Program-made: the position numbers and the translations under genes
Source: an uncultured Arachnia sp.
Lineage (GTDB): Bacteria > Actinomycetota > Actinomycetes > Propionibacteriales > Propionibacteriaceae
Length of the DNA stretch: 64,000 nucleotides
Reading direction: 5' to 3'
Assembly (NCBI GenBank): GCA_947493705.1
Contig: CANLSH010000001.1
Coordinates: forward strand, 186,001 to 250,000
Notes under the pieces: generated by a model
Databases searched by the model: none
Told to the model about the DNA's origin: nothing
What the model saw: only the letters and a program-made list of their open reading frames with translations
In this document: positions 26,497 to 34,103 of the stretch, piece after piece
How the letters are laid out: each line of letters opens with the position of its first letter
How positions within the stretch are numbered: position 1 is the first letter of the stretch

Positions 26497-26991
26497 ATGA
26501 TCTTGCGTCGAGGAACATCGCATGGGAACCCGAAGTCATCCAGGATGGAGTTCATGAGCGCCAGGGTTCCGCCGGTGCTGTGGGCAGTGGCTGGTGCCAC
26601 CGTGCAGCACATGTTCCGCAGTCGTCCGACACCGCGATGGGTGAGGGCGTTGTCACTGCTCCTGCTGATGACATCCGCCTCCATGGGGCTCTGGGCCATC
26701 CGAGGATTCCGTGAGCAGGACACGACGGTTCATCCCCATCACATTCACGATGTCTCATCGCTCGTCATACATGGCGCCCACTCAGTGTCGCGTAATCCCA
26801 TGTACATGGCCCTGCTGGGCGGACTGATCAGCATCGCACTGAGGCGAGGTCGCGGTGCTGCACTGCTCCCCGTCGTCGCCGTCTGGGTGGCGCTCAACGA
26901 GTTCCAGGTCAAGCCCGAGGAATTGGCCCTGTCCGCGGCATTCAGTGAGGAGTTTGACCGCTACAAGGAGTCCGTTCCTCGCTGGCTGTAG
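26497..26991 (+). CDS. Isoprenylcysteine/phospholipid methyltransferase-family membrane protein
   Basis: A 164-residue small membrane protein of the ICMT/PEMT family, which transfers methyl from S-adenosylmethionine. The signature is HGAHSVSRNPMYMALLGG at about 94-111 followed by a hydrophobic pair and VKPEELALSAAFSEEFDRYK with PRWL at the end (the conserved EE...F...Y...VPRW pattern). Two N-terminal helices precede it. ATG at 26497 is chosen because TAGCCT at 26485-26490 lies 6 nt upstream (this TAG is also the stop of the antiporter gene); an internal ATG at 26545 is the alternative. The last 50 bp overlap the end of the convergent GNAT gene. Acceptor substrate unknown. Confidence 0.8.
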   Translation: MILRRGTSHGNPKSSRMEFMSARVPPVLWAVAGATVQHMFRSRPTPRWVRALSLLLLMTSASMGLWAIRGFREQDTTVHPHHIHDVSSLVIHGAHSVSRNPMYMALLGGLISIALRRGRGAALLPVVAVWVALNEFQVKPEELALSAAFSEEFDRYKESVPRWL

Positions 26992-27457
26992 CGCCAGCGG
27001 GGCGCGCCATGGTGAAGTGGGGAAGGCCCGCTTCAACAAAGCGCTCACCCACCACCTCGAAGCCGAACTTCTCATAGAGACCCATGACGTATTCCTGTGA
27101 GTGGATGGTCAGAGGTTCGTGGCCGAAGCGTTCCAGAACCTCTTGGATGAGCCGTTTGGCGAGGCCTTCGTGCCGTCGATCCGCGTGCACTGCGACCCGT
27201 CCGAAGGCACGTCCGGCACCCCCTTCAGTGGCGTCCTGCTTCGTTACCCGTAGATATGCGGCCATGCCGTCGTCCCCCGGAATCCACATGTGCACGGTGC
27301 GATCATCACGATCCAGAGCGTCGAACTCCTGCTCATCAACTCGCTGCTCAACGAAGAACACCTCAGTGCGCAGCAGCACCATCTCAAAAACGTCGTCGCG
27401 CGACATCTCCGACCACTGTCTGATCACCGGAGAATGCACCGTTGCCATACCCACCAT
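26942..27457 (-). CDS. GNAT acetyltransferase, ElaA type
   Basis: A 171-residue N-acetyltransferase. The N-terminal SRDDVFEMVLLRTEVFFVEQ is characteristic of ElaA-like proteins, followed by AYLRVTKQD, the acetyl-CoA loop FGRVAVHADRRHEGLAKRL, and HSQEYVMGLYEKFGFEVVGE, including the usual Tyr near the C-terminus. ATG at 27457 is preferred because TATCCT (minus strand, 27469-27464) is 6 nt upstream with no Shine-Dalgarno; the next ATG at 27448 is possible. The last 50 bp of coding run antisense to the end of the convergent methyltransferase gene. Substrate unknown. Confidence 0.85.
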   Translation of the reverse strand: MVGMATVHSPVIRQWSEMSRDDVFEMVLLRTEVFFVEQRVDEQEFDALDRDDRTVHMWIPGDDGMAAYLRVTKQDATEGGAGRAFGRVAVHADRRHEGLAKRLIQEVLERFGHEPLTIHSQEYVMGLYEKFGFEVVGERFVEAGLPHFTMARPAGATASEERTPCSGQTPH

Positions 27458-27496
27458 GAGCACAGGATAGAGGTGCAGAACCAATGCCAATCAGGA

Positions 27497-28363
27497 TCAG
27501 GCTGCGGTGGATGTTTCGCGCTCGGCGAAGTCCCAGACAGCTTCCGCCTGCTGGGGATCCGAGGCCGCCGCAGATCTGTTAATCAGGCTGGGCCAACCGT
27601 TCAACGCCCTGAAGCCGTCCGGGCCGACGTAGGAACACTCGGGCAGATCAGCTGTTGCCGCGAACAGGGTGCACAGCGCACTTTTTCTGGCCGACTGTGC
27701 GAAGGGAGTGGAAACGGCGGTGATGAATCTTTCAACCGTCTTGTTTCCGACGGCGCTCTGCAGGTTGCTCAGCACCCAGCCGGGGTGGACAAGTTGCACG
27801 GACACGTCTGTTCCACGCAATCGCCGGGACAGACCCAGACCCCAGAGCATGTCCGCGAGCTTGGACTCGCCGTAGCCTGCGATGATGCTCCATTTGCGCG
27901 TCCGGAAGTGGAGATCATTCACATGCATCCGCGCTCCCTGGTGGGCGTCGGAGCCCACAATGACGATGCGGTCGCGTACCTGTGGGAGCAGGAGGTTTGT
28001 GAAGGCGAAGGGACCGAGGAAGTTGGTCCCGATCATCTTCTCAAAACCGTCTGCCGTCTCTTCACGTCGGCGCGTGACGACCCCCGCGTTGTTCACCAAC
28101 ACATCGATGTCGCCAGTGATGGATGCGGCTGCCCTGCGCACCGAATCCAGTGACGCCAGATCCAGACGGAGAACTTGGTGTTGCCCGCCCCACTCCTGGT
28201 TGAGCTCCTCGGCGCGCTCCGTTCGGCGGGCTGGCAGAATGAGCGTCGCACCCGCGGCGGCCGCGGCCTGCGCCGTTGCCAATCCGAGTCCGTTTGTGGC
28301 TCCGGTGATGAGCCAGCGCCGCCCCGTCTGGTCCGGCATGTCCGCGAGAGTCCAATGAGTCAT
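27497..28363 (-). CDS. Short-chain dehydrogenase/reductase
   Basis: A 288-residue classical-type SDR with a Rossmann fold binding NAD(P). It has WLITGATNGLGLATAQAAAA (cofactor loop, slightly variant of GxxxGxG), PARRTERAEEL with an Arg pair pointing to NADP, the D-L-A-S-L segment, DVLVNNAGVV, and the catalytic pair in GYGESKLADMLW (Tyr and Lys, YxxxK). Sequence near the Tyr and the insert resemble retinol-dehydrogenase/oxidoreductase-like SDRs. The start MTHWTLADMPD at 28363 is a choice; no strong ribosome-binding site is seen. It is divergent from the S51 peptidase gene. Substrate not deducible. Confidence 0.88.
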   Translation of the reverse strand: MTHWTLADMPDQTGRRWLITGATNGLGLATAQAAAAAGATLILPARRTERAEELNQEWGGQHQVLRLDLASLDSVRRAAASITGDIDVLVNNAGVVTRRREETADGFEKMIGTNFLGPFAFTNLLLPQVRDRIVIVGSDAHQGARMHVNDLHFRTRKWSIIAGYGESKLADMLWGLGLSRRLRGTDVSVQLVHPGWVLSNLQSAVGNKTVERFITAVSTPFAQSARKSALCTLFAATADLPECSYVGPDGFRALNGWPSLINRSAAASDPQQAEAVWDFAERETSTAA

Positions 28364-28498
28364 GCACCAATGAAAGCATCCAGCGCAAAAGAACAGAGGA
28401 CACATACGACGTGGCCGTGAGTGAGCGAGGCGAGTCCGGTCGTTTCGTCCCGCAGTTGGCATGCCTGATGCAATCTTCGAGCGATACTGTGGCTTCTC

Positions 28499-29203
28499 AT
28501 GAAGGGCACAATTCTCGCTCTGGGTGGTGGCGGGTTCTCAATGTCGGAGGATGGGTCGTCGCTCCTCGATGACTTCCTGCTTGATCTGACGAACAAGAAG
28601 GGACCGAAGGTGTGTTTCGTCCCGACCGCGAGCGGGGATGACGATGGGTACTGTGAGCGATTCATGCAGGCCTTCAGCCATCGCGCCGACGCTTCGGTGC
28701 TCTCTCTGTTCTCCCACGATCCATGGGGCTGGACCAACCCCACAATGCTCCTGGATCAAGACATCGTCTACATCGGCGGTGGATCCACAGCCAATTTGTT
28801 GGCCGTGTGGCGAGTCCATGGCCTTCCAGAAATCCTGTCGCATGCTGCCGCGAAGGGTGTGATCCTCGCGGGCATCAGCGCAGGGATGAATTGCTGGTTC
28901 GAGGCCTCCTCCACCGATTCGTTCGGCTCACTCGATGCGCTCGACGATGGGCTCGGATTCCTCCGTGGCAGCGCATGCCCTCACTACTTCGGGGAGGAAG
29001 GGCGACAGGAGAAGTATGTGAACTTCATCGGCTCCGGGGCACTTCCTGACGGTTACGGCGCGGACGACCACACTGCGCTGCTCTGGCGCGACGGCGAGCT
29101 CGTCGAAGCTGTGTCCGAGGACCGGGGACGGCAGGCTTTTCAGGTCCGCCGCGCCGGTGACCGAGCCGTCGAAATACCGCTCAGCGTGCGCCACTTGGGC
29201 TGA
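28499..29203 (+). CDS. Peptidase S51 family protein (peptidase E / dipeptidase E-like)
   Basis: A 234-residue cytosolic serine peptidase of the PepE/cyanophycinase family. ILALGGGGFSM opens the protein, IVYIGGGSTANLLAVW follows at about 90, and the nucleophile elbow GVILAGISAGMNCWF gives Ser in GISAG at about 125. STDSFGSLD and CPHYFGEE supply the Asp and His of the expected triad. PepE enzymes cleave dipeptides with an N-terminal aspartate. TACTGT at 28485-28490 lies 8 nt before the ATG and there is no ribosome-binding site, so the message is likely leaderless. It precedes the convergent SpoIIAA-like gene. Confidence 0.85.
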   Translation: MKGTILALGGGGFSMSEDGSSLLDDFLLDLTNKKGPKVCFVPTASGDDDGYCERFMQAFSHRADASVLSLFSHDPWGWTNPTMLLDQDIVYIGGGSTANLLAVWRVHGLPEILSHAAAKGVILAGISAGMNCWFEASSTDSFGSLDALDDGLGFLRGSACPHYFGEEGRQEKYVNFIGSGALPDGYGADDHTALLWRDGELVEAVSEDRGRQAFQVRRAGDRAVEIPLSVRHLG

Positions 29204-29239
29204 TCCGGAGCTGACACGCAGCGGCTGAACCCTCCAGCG

Positions 29240-29599
29240 TCACTCAGTGATCCAGGCCACGGCATTGTCGCGTTGGCCGCTGGGATATGTCTCAACGGTC
29301 ACATCAGTGAGGTCACCAGCCCAGTCGCTGAGTTTGCTCAGCCATGAGGCGTCTGTGACGACGGCCAACTTCTCGACATCATGAAAGAAACCGGCAGCTT
29401 TGAGATCCATCCAGGCGGCCTTCGGCTCGATGCGGCCGAGGTCGATGTCGCCAATGGTGACCAACAACCGGATCTTCCCGCTTCTGGCAACGGCCTCCTC
29501 CAGCACGCTGCGGAGCTTCTTCTCGTCGTCAACGTCGAGCGAACCGCTGTAGTCAGCGGTGACGACATTGCTGTTCTCGATGGTGGATACCTTGAGCAT
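29240..29599 (-). CDS. SpoIIAA-like STAS-fold protein
   Basis: A 119-residue SpoIIAA-like protein (the alpha/beta fold found in small bacterial proteins of unknown role). It reads MLKVSTIENSNVVTADYSG, then VEEKKLRSVLEEAV-like helix, LLVTIGDIDLGRI, DLKAAGFFHDVEKLAVVTD and a final segment. The start at 29599 has GGGAGG with good spacing (minus strand, about 29611-29606). The conserved GDID and F-H/D-V-EK-LAVV elements are those of the family; there is no obvious phosphorylatable Ser as in anti-sigma factor antagonists, so an anti-anti-sigma function should not be assumed. Confidence 0.75.
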   Translation of the reverse strand: MLKVSTIENSNVVTADYSGSLDVDDEKKLRSVLEEAVARSGKIRLLVTIGDIDLGRIEPKAAWMDLKAAGFFHDVEKLAVVTDASWLSKLSDWAGDLTDVTVETYPSGQRDNAVAWITE

Positions 29600-29707
29600 C
29601 GCGGAGCCTCCCACTTGTCCATCATTCCCTTGCACCGACCGTAGCGCGGCTCCAAGGTCATCCCCGCAAGCCGTCCGCCCGCACTGCCATCCACGTGGGG
29701 ATGTGGA

Positions 29708-31384
29708 TCACGTGGACACCACGACGGGCACGATCATGGGGCGTCGCCGCAGCTTTCGCGAAACCCAGGCCCCCATGACCCTGCGAGTGATCTGTTGCAG
29801 ACGCTGGGTGTCCTCCACCCCGTCGGAGAGCGCTTCACGAATGGCTTTGGCCACCTCATTCTTCACCCCGTCGAAGACGGACTCCTCCTCTGCGAAGCCT
29901 CGCGCGTGCACGTCGGGTCCGCTGACGAGCTCGCGGGTCTCCAGGTTCACCACCGACACGATGGAGATGAAACCCTCCTCCCCCAGCACGCGGCGATCCG
30001 TGAGAGAGTCAGAAATGTCCCCCACCGTCGAACCGTCCACGAAGATGTAAGCGGAATCCACGGCCCCCACTCGCCGGGCGCGACCCTTTGCGAGATCTAT
30101 CACGTCCCCGTCCTCGGCGACGATGACATTTTCCGCCGGAACTCCCGAGGCAACGGCCAACTTCGCGTTGGCGATCATGTGCCGGATCTCTCCGTGCACG
30201 GGCAGAACGTTGCGGGGGCGCAGAATGTTGTAGCAGTAGAGCAGCTCCCCCGCCGAGGCATGGCCAGAGACATGGACCATGGCATTCGCCTTGTGGACCA
30301 CCTGGGCCCCCAGTTTCGACAATCCATTGATCACCCGGTACACCGAGTTCTCGTTACCCGGGATGAGCGACGAGGCGAGAAGGACGACGTCGCCCGGCCC
30401 CACCTCCACCACCGGATGCGTCTGGTTGGCGATGCGGCTCAGCGCCGCCATCGGCTCACCCTGTGAACCGGTGGAGACGATGACCACCTTGTTGGCCGGG
30501 TACTTGTCGATGTCCCGCATCTCGATGAGCGTGTCGGCAGGCACCGTCAGGAACCCGAGGTCGCGGGCGATCGCCATGTTGCGGACCATCGAACGTCCCA
30601 CGTAGACCACCTTGCGGCCATGCTTGACCGCCAGATCGAGTACCTGCTGGATGCGGTGGACGTGGCTGGCGAAGCTGGCAACAATCAGCTTCTGGTTCGC
30701 CGTCTCGAACACGCGCGACATGGCAGGTTCGATGTCCTTCTCCGGTGTCGTGAAGCCGGGAACCTCCGCGTTGGTGGAGTCCACCATGAAGAGGTCGACT
30801 CCCTCCTCACCCAGTCGGGCAAAGGCACGCAGGTCGGTGATACGGCCATCCAGTGGGAGCTGATCCATTTTGAAGTCACCCGTGTGGAGGACCATGCCAG
30901 CGGGGGTGCGGATGGCCACCGCCAGCGCGTCGGGGATGGAATGGTTGACGGCGACGAATTCGAAGTCGAACTTGCCCACCGTGACGCGATCACCCTCTCG
31001 GACCTCGTGGAGCTGATGCCCACGAATGCGATGTTCCTTGAGCTTGTTGGCCAGGAAGGCGAGAGTCAGCTTGGAGCCGTAGATGGGGATGTCCGGGCGC
31101 TTGCGCAGGAGGTAGGGCACGGCGCCGATGTGATCCTCGTGTCCATGTGTCAGGACCAGGGCGGTGATGTCACCAAGCCGGTCATTCAGATTGTTCAGCG
31201 CAGGAAGGATGAGGTCCACGCCGGGGTGGTGTTCCTCCGGGAACAGCACGCCACAGTCCACGAGCACAATTTCACGGTCTATCTCGAAGGACGCCATGTT
31301 GCGACCCACGTCCCCCAAACCCCCGAGAGGAGTGATGCGCAGTGTTCCGGGCTTGAGTTGTGGTGGCGTCCTGAGTTCAGTCAT
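29708..31384 (-). CDS. rnj: Ribonuclease J
   Basis: A 558-residue metallo-beta-lactamase/beta-CASP ribonuclease with 5'-3' exo- and endonuclease activity, acting in mRNA decay and rRNA maturation. The zinc motif ALVLTHGHEDHIGAVPYL is at about residue 75, with VNHSIPDALAVAI, HTGDFKMDQLP, the beta-CASP block SFASHVHRIQQVLDLA and VHVSGHASAGEL near 370, then VLPVHGEIRHM. The C-terminal RNase J domain occupies the last 100 residues. TAACCT (minus strand, 31396-31391) is 6 nt before the ATG with no ribosome-binding site, so translation is probably leaderless. In many Actinobacteria rnj follows dapA; here a GNAT and the AbiEi-like gene stand in between dapB and rnj instead. Confidence 0.95.
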   Translation of the reverse strand: MTELRTPPQLKPGTLRITPLGGLGDVGRNMASFEIDREIVLVDCGVLFPEEHHPGVDLILPALNNLNDRLGDITALVLTHGHEDHIGAVPYLLRKRPDIPIYGSKLTLAFLANKLKEHRIRGHQLHEVREGDRVTVGKFDFEFVAVNHSIPDALAVAIRTPAGMVLHTGDFKMDQLPLDGRITDLRAFARLGEEGVDLFMVDSTNAEVPGFTTPEKDIEPAMSRVFETANQKLIVASFASHVHRIQQVLDLAVKHGRKVVYVGRSMVRNMAIARDLGFLTVPADTLIEMRDIDKYPANKVVIVSTGSQGEPMAALSRIANQTHPVVEVGPGDVVLLASSLIPGNENSVYRVINGLSKLGAQVVHKANAMVHVSGHASAGELLYCYNILRPRNVLPVHGEIRHMIANAKLAVASGVPAENVIVAEDGDVIDLAKGRARRVGAVDSAYIFVDGSTVGDISDSLTDRRVLGEEGFISIVSVVNLETRELVSGPDVHARGFAEEESVFDGVKNEVAKAIREALSDGVEDTQRLQQITRRVMGAWVSRKLRRRPMIVPVVVST

Positions 31385-31452
31385 TGCTTCAGGTTAGTGG
31401 ACCGGCGACCTCCACCGGGCCTCGATGTGTGGGGTCTCGTAGACTGTGATCC

Positions 31453-31989
31453 ATGCCTGTTCCCGATTCTGTTCGTCTTGCCATGCCTGCGGAAGCGGTC
31501 GACGTCGCTCGACTCCAGCGCAGATCCTGGGCTGCGACTCCCGCTCTGTCCGGAGCAATGGGCGGTGTCACGGCCGATGAGACGGTGCGGGCGTGGCATG
31601 AGGCCATCACGAAACCACCCCTTGCGCAGTGCCGGGTCCTCGTCGCCATCGGTGGTGGCGCCATAGTCGGGTTCGCCGTGACCGGACCCAGTGGGGATCC
31701 GGATGCAGAGCCATCGGACGGAACAATTGTCGAATTCGTCGTCGATGAGGACACTGTGGAGGCCGGGCACAGTTCACGGCTGATGAACGCAGCCGTGGAC
31801 ACTCTCCGGGCCGACGGCTACGGCACTGCCACCATGTGGCTCCCCAGTGACGCGGACGGCTTGCGAGGCTTCCTCGTCGAATGCGGCTGGGGCACCGATG
31901 GAGCACACCGTGAGATGGGCGTGGATGACGACTCCCCCAGCGTGAAGCTTGTCCGCATGGTCACCGACATCACCCCCGGTGAATCCTGA
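31453..31989 (+). CDS. GNAT-family acetyltransferase
   Basis: A 178-residue acetyltransferase. The N-terminus RLAMPAEAVDVARLQRRSW and the central VLVAIGGGAIVGFAVTGPSG are GNAT strands, VDEDTVEAGHSSRLMNAAVDTL corresponds to the acetyl-CoA-binding region (with a weaker Q/RxxGxG/A than usual), and AATMWLPSD-like strand then GLRGFLVECGWGTDG ends the fold. TAGACT at 31440-31445 lies 7 nt before the ATG and no ribosome-binding site is visible, so the message is probably leaderless. It is divergent from rnj by 68 bp. Substrate unknown. Confidence 0.8.
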   Translation: MPVPDSVRLAMPAEAVDVARLQRRSWAATPALSGAMGGVTADETVRAWHEAITKPPLAQCRVLVAIGGGAIVGFAVTGPSGDPDAEPSDGTIVEFVVDEDTVEAGHSSRLMNAAVDTLRADGYGTATMWLPSDADGLRGFLVECGWGTDGAHREMGVDDDSPSVKLVRMVTDITPGES

Positions 31990-32135
31990 CAGCGATGTCG
32001 CGCCCCCGTGCAGCCGACAGACTCGCGTGGTATCCGCCGCGCCAGTCATGGCCATCGAAGCACCTGAGCCCGCTGTCCGGCGGATGATCAGCGGCTGCAC
32101 CTCCACCACCGCCGTTGAACCACCGTAGTGATTAC

Positions 32136-32930
32136 CTACCCTATCCGAGCCGCCCTGCATCGCACGCATCGACCTCTGACACCAATCCAACCTCGCGATA
32201 CCAGCACGTCATGCAACTGCCAGGCCACCTCGCACGGTCTTTCGGTGACGTCATGCCATCCGTATCGGAGCGTCTGCAGTCCCGACATGGCGAGTCGATT
32301 GTCACGTGCCATGTCCCTGAAAGCCTGCTCATGCCCCAGACGGCCATCCAGTTCCACGACGACGCCCTGATCCTCCCAGACGGCATCTGATCGTGTTCCT
32401 CGCCTCAGTTCCTTCTGCAGAGTGGGATCCGGGAGCCCGTGGGCACGCACGACGATTGTCAGGAATCGCCACTCCAGCACCGATTCAACGCCATGGGCAG
32501 ACTTGCTGCACAGCGCTTTCACCAAAGCTCGGCGACTGACCTGCTTGCGTTCGGCACTGACTGCCAGCAGCCTCGACGGCGTGGTCAGCCCTTGACTGAA
32601 CGCGCGCGTGATGGCTGCTATGGTCTCGTCCTCTGTGGTCTCGGCAGCCAGGTCGAGGAGCGAGACGTCAATGGGTGTGCGTGGCGGCGCTCCTCTCCCT
32701 GAGCGAACTGCACGGCGAAAGGTCACGCCCGTGGCGGCGTTGCCGATCGGCTTGATCGCACTGGTTCCTTCGTGCCATACAAGGATTTGCTCCGGGGCTT
32801 TCGGAACCGCGCCGAGCAAGTGCGCCGCCGCAGATCCCCCCACGACGCTGTCCGGGCCAGCATGGAGAAGAGCGGCCCAGCACCAACTTGACCACGTCGG
32901 CTCATCCAGGCAGTAGATACCGCTGAGCAT
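32136..32930 (-). CDS. AbiEi/DUF559-like protein; 5' end uncertain, possibly disrupted
   Basis: A 264-residue frame from the first ATG. Typical actinobacterial proteins of this kind have an AbiEi-type winged-helix N-terminus and a C-terminal DUF559 (Vsr-like nuclease fold) domain. Here the latter reads VVVELDGRLGHEQAFRDMARDNRLA ... LQTLRYGWHDVTERP, fully typical. The recognised upstream part (SGIYCLDEPTWSSW) would begin further 5': the same frame stays open to a stop at 33101-33099 and translates into plausible family sequence (LLKLAEQQAGVIALKQC, GRRWKGQWNR), but holds no ATG, GTG or TTG. A GTG at 33067 lies in another frame. Either a non-canonical start or a single-base frameshift is involved. 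I treat the molecular function as unknown. Confidence 0.7.
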   Translation of the reverse strand: MLSGIYCLDEPTWSSWCWAALLHAGPDSVVGGSAAAHLLGAVPKAPEQILVWHEGTSAIKPIGNAATGVTFRRAVRSGRGAPPRTPIDVSLLDLAAETTEDETIAAITRAFSQGLTTPSRLLAVSAERKQVSRRALVKALCSKSAHGVESVLEWRFLTIVVRAHGLPDPTLQKELRRGTRSDAVWEDQGVVVELDGRLGHEQAFRDMARDNRLAMSGLQTLRYGWHDVTERPCEVAWQLHDVLVSRGWIGVRGRCVRCRAARIG

Positions 32931-33151
32931 GCGGTTCCACTGGCCCTTCCAACGTCGTCCAGCACCAGTCTGGAAGTCGACATACTCGCACTGCTTCAGG
33001 GCAATGACGCCTGCTTGCTGTTCAGCCAGTTTGAGGAGCCCTTGGTCTGGGGTTCTTCTGTGGACACACCGCTTACTGTGGGCAGCGAGGTGTCCCTGTC
33101 ACCGCATTTCTGAGGGGGCTGTGGAGTCCTGCAGTGGCGGGCATCGTTTGT

Positions 33152-33191
33152 GTGTGGCCCAGACGCCGGTAGAACAACGGGCAGGCCACAC
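33152..33191. repeat. 40-nt hairpin repeat, copy 2
   Basis: Arms GTGTGGCC / GGCCACAC (8 bp) around a 24-nt centre, 40 nt in total like copy 1 at 2588-2627. It sits between dapB and the AbiEi-like gene, downstream of dapB, and may double as a weak terminator, but there is no U-tract. Confidence 0.65.
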
Positions 33192-33211
33192 GAAAAAGGC
33201 AGCTCCGAGTT

Positions 33212-33952
33212 TCAGAGGCCGATGACGGACTCGATGCCCTCGGTGAGGCCCGGGTTCTTGACGACGTGATGCACTGATGCGAGGACCCCCGGCATGAAGC
33301 TGGTGCGCTCATAGCTGTCATGCCGGATGGTCAGGGTCTCCCCGGTGGCACCCATCAGCACCTCTTGATGTGCGACGAGCCCCTGCAAGCGGACGCCGTG
33401 GATGTGAATGCCTTCGACGACGGCTCCGCGCGCGCCGTCGTCGTGCACGGTGGCGTCGGGAACTTCCCCCATCTCGGCTTCAACGCGAGCCGCCCCGATG
33501 CGTTGCGCGGTTGTCACGGCGGTACCGGATGGCGCATCCACTTTGTTCGGGTGATGCATCTCCACAATCTCGATGCTGGGGTAGAAGCGTGCGGCCTGCT
33601 CGGCGAAGCTCATCATCAGCACCGCGCCGATGGAGAAGTTGGAGGCGATGAGCACCCCAGCGCCGGGGTTGTCGTCGCACAGCGTGCGCACGGTCTCGAG
33701 TCGCTCTGCCGTGAAACCCGTGGTGCCGATCACCATGCTGATACCGCGGGACAGACACCACTCCACGTTGTCCATGACGGCGTCCGGGCTCGTGAAGTCA
33801 ACCACGACGGCAGCTTCGGCAACGTCCTCGCGATCGTCGCCCATGTCTACGCCGGCCAGGAACCGCAGGTCCTCGGAAGCCCGCAGGGCCCGTTCCACCT
33901 CGGCACCCATCTTTCCATCGGCTCCGAATACCCCCACCAGAATTTCATTCAC
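33212..33952 (-). CDS. dapB: 4-hydroxy-tetrahydrodipicolinate reductase
   Basis: A 246-residue DapB catalysing the NAD(P)H-dependent reduction in the diaminopimelate/lysine pathway. The nucleotide loop is VGVFGADGKMGAEV, DFTSPDAVMDNVEWCL and IGTTGFTAERL follow, and the catalytic segment EMHHPNKVDAPSGTA (His-His, Lys) is intact. The length matches actinobacterial DapB. GGGAGAGGA upstream supports the ATG at 33952. It follows pnp on the same strand after a strong terminator, so it probably has its own promoter in the 150-bp gap. dapA, a frequent neighbour, is not in the window. Confidence 0.95.
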   Translation of the reverse strand: MNEILVGVFGADGKMGAEVERALRASEDLRFLAGVDMGDDREDVAEAAVVVDFTSPDAVMDNVEWCLSRGISMVIGTTGFTAERLETVRTLCDDNPGAGVLIASNFSIGAVLMMSFAEQAARFYPSIEIVEMHHPNKVDAPSGTAVTTAQRIGAARVEAEMGEVPDATVHDDGARGAVVEGIHIHGVRLQGLVAHQEVLMGATGETLTIRHDSYERTSFMPGVLASVHHVVKNPGLTEGIESVIGL

Positions 33953-34038
33953 TGTCCGTGTCCTCTCCCTGACGTATCGATGTGTCGCGCCCAGTCAATC
34001 AGTGTGTCAGCTCGCTCGGAACCACGACTGGAGACAAA

Positions 34039-34078
34039 GACCACGGGTGGTCCCCGCGAAGGGGGACCACCCGTGGTC
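34039..34078 (-). terminator. Rho-independent terminator of pnp
   Basis: Perfect 17-bp stem (left arm 34039-34055, right arm 34062-34078; core ACCACGGGTGGTCCCC) with loop GCGAAG. On the minus strand it starts 26 nt after the pnp stop and is followed by a short T-rich run (TTTGTCT). Confidence 0.9.
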
Positions 34079-34103
34079 ATGTCATTTACCGATGGCAGAA
34101 GCC

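Noticed and set aside
29240-29599. Anti-anti-sigma factor for the ECF sigma factor
   Set aside because: SpoIIAA-like proteins of this group lack the phosphorylated Ser context, and the gene lies 26 kb away from the sigma factor.
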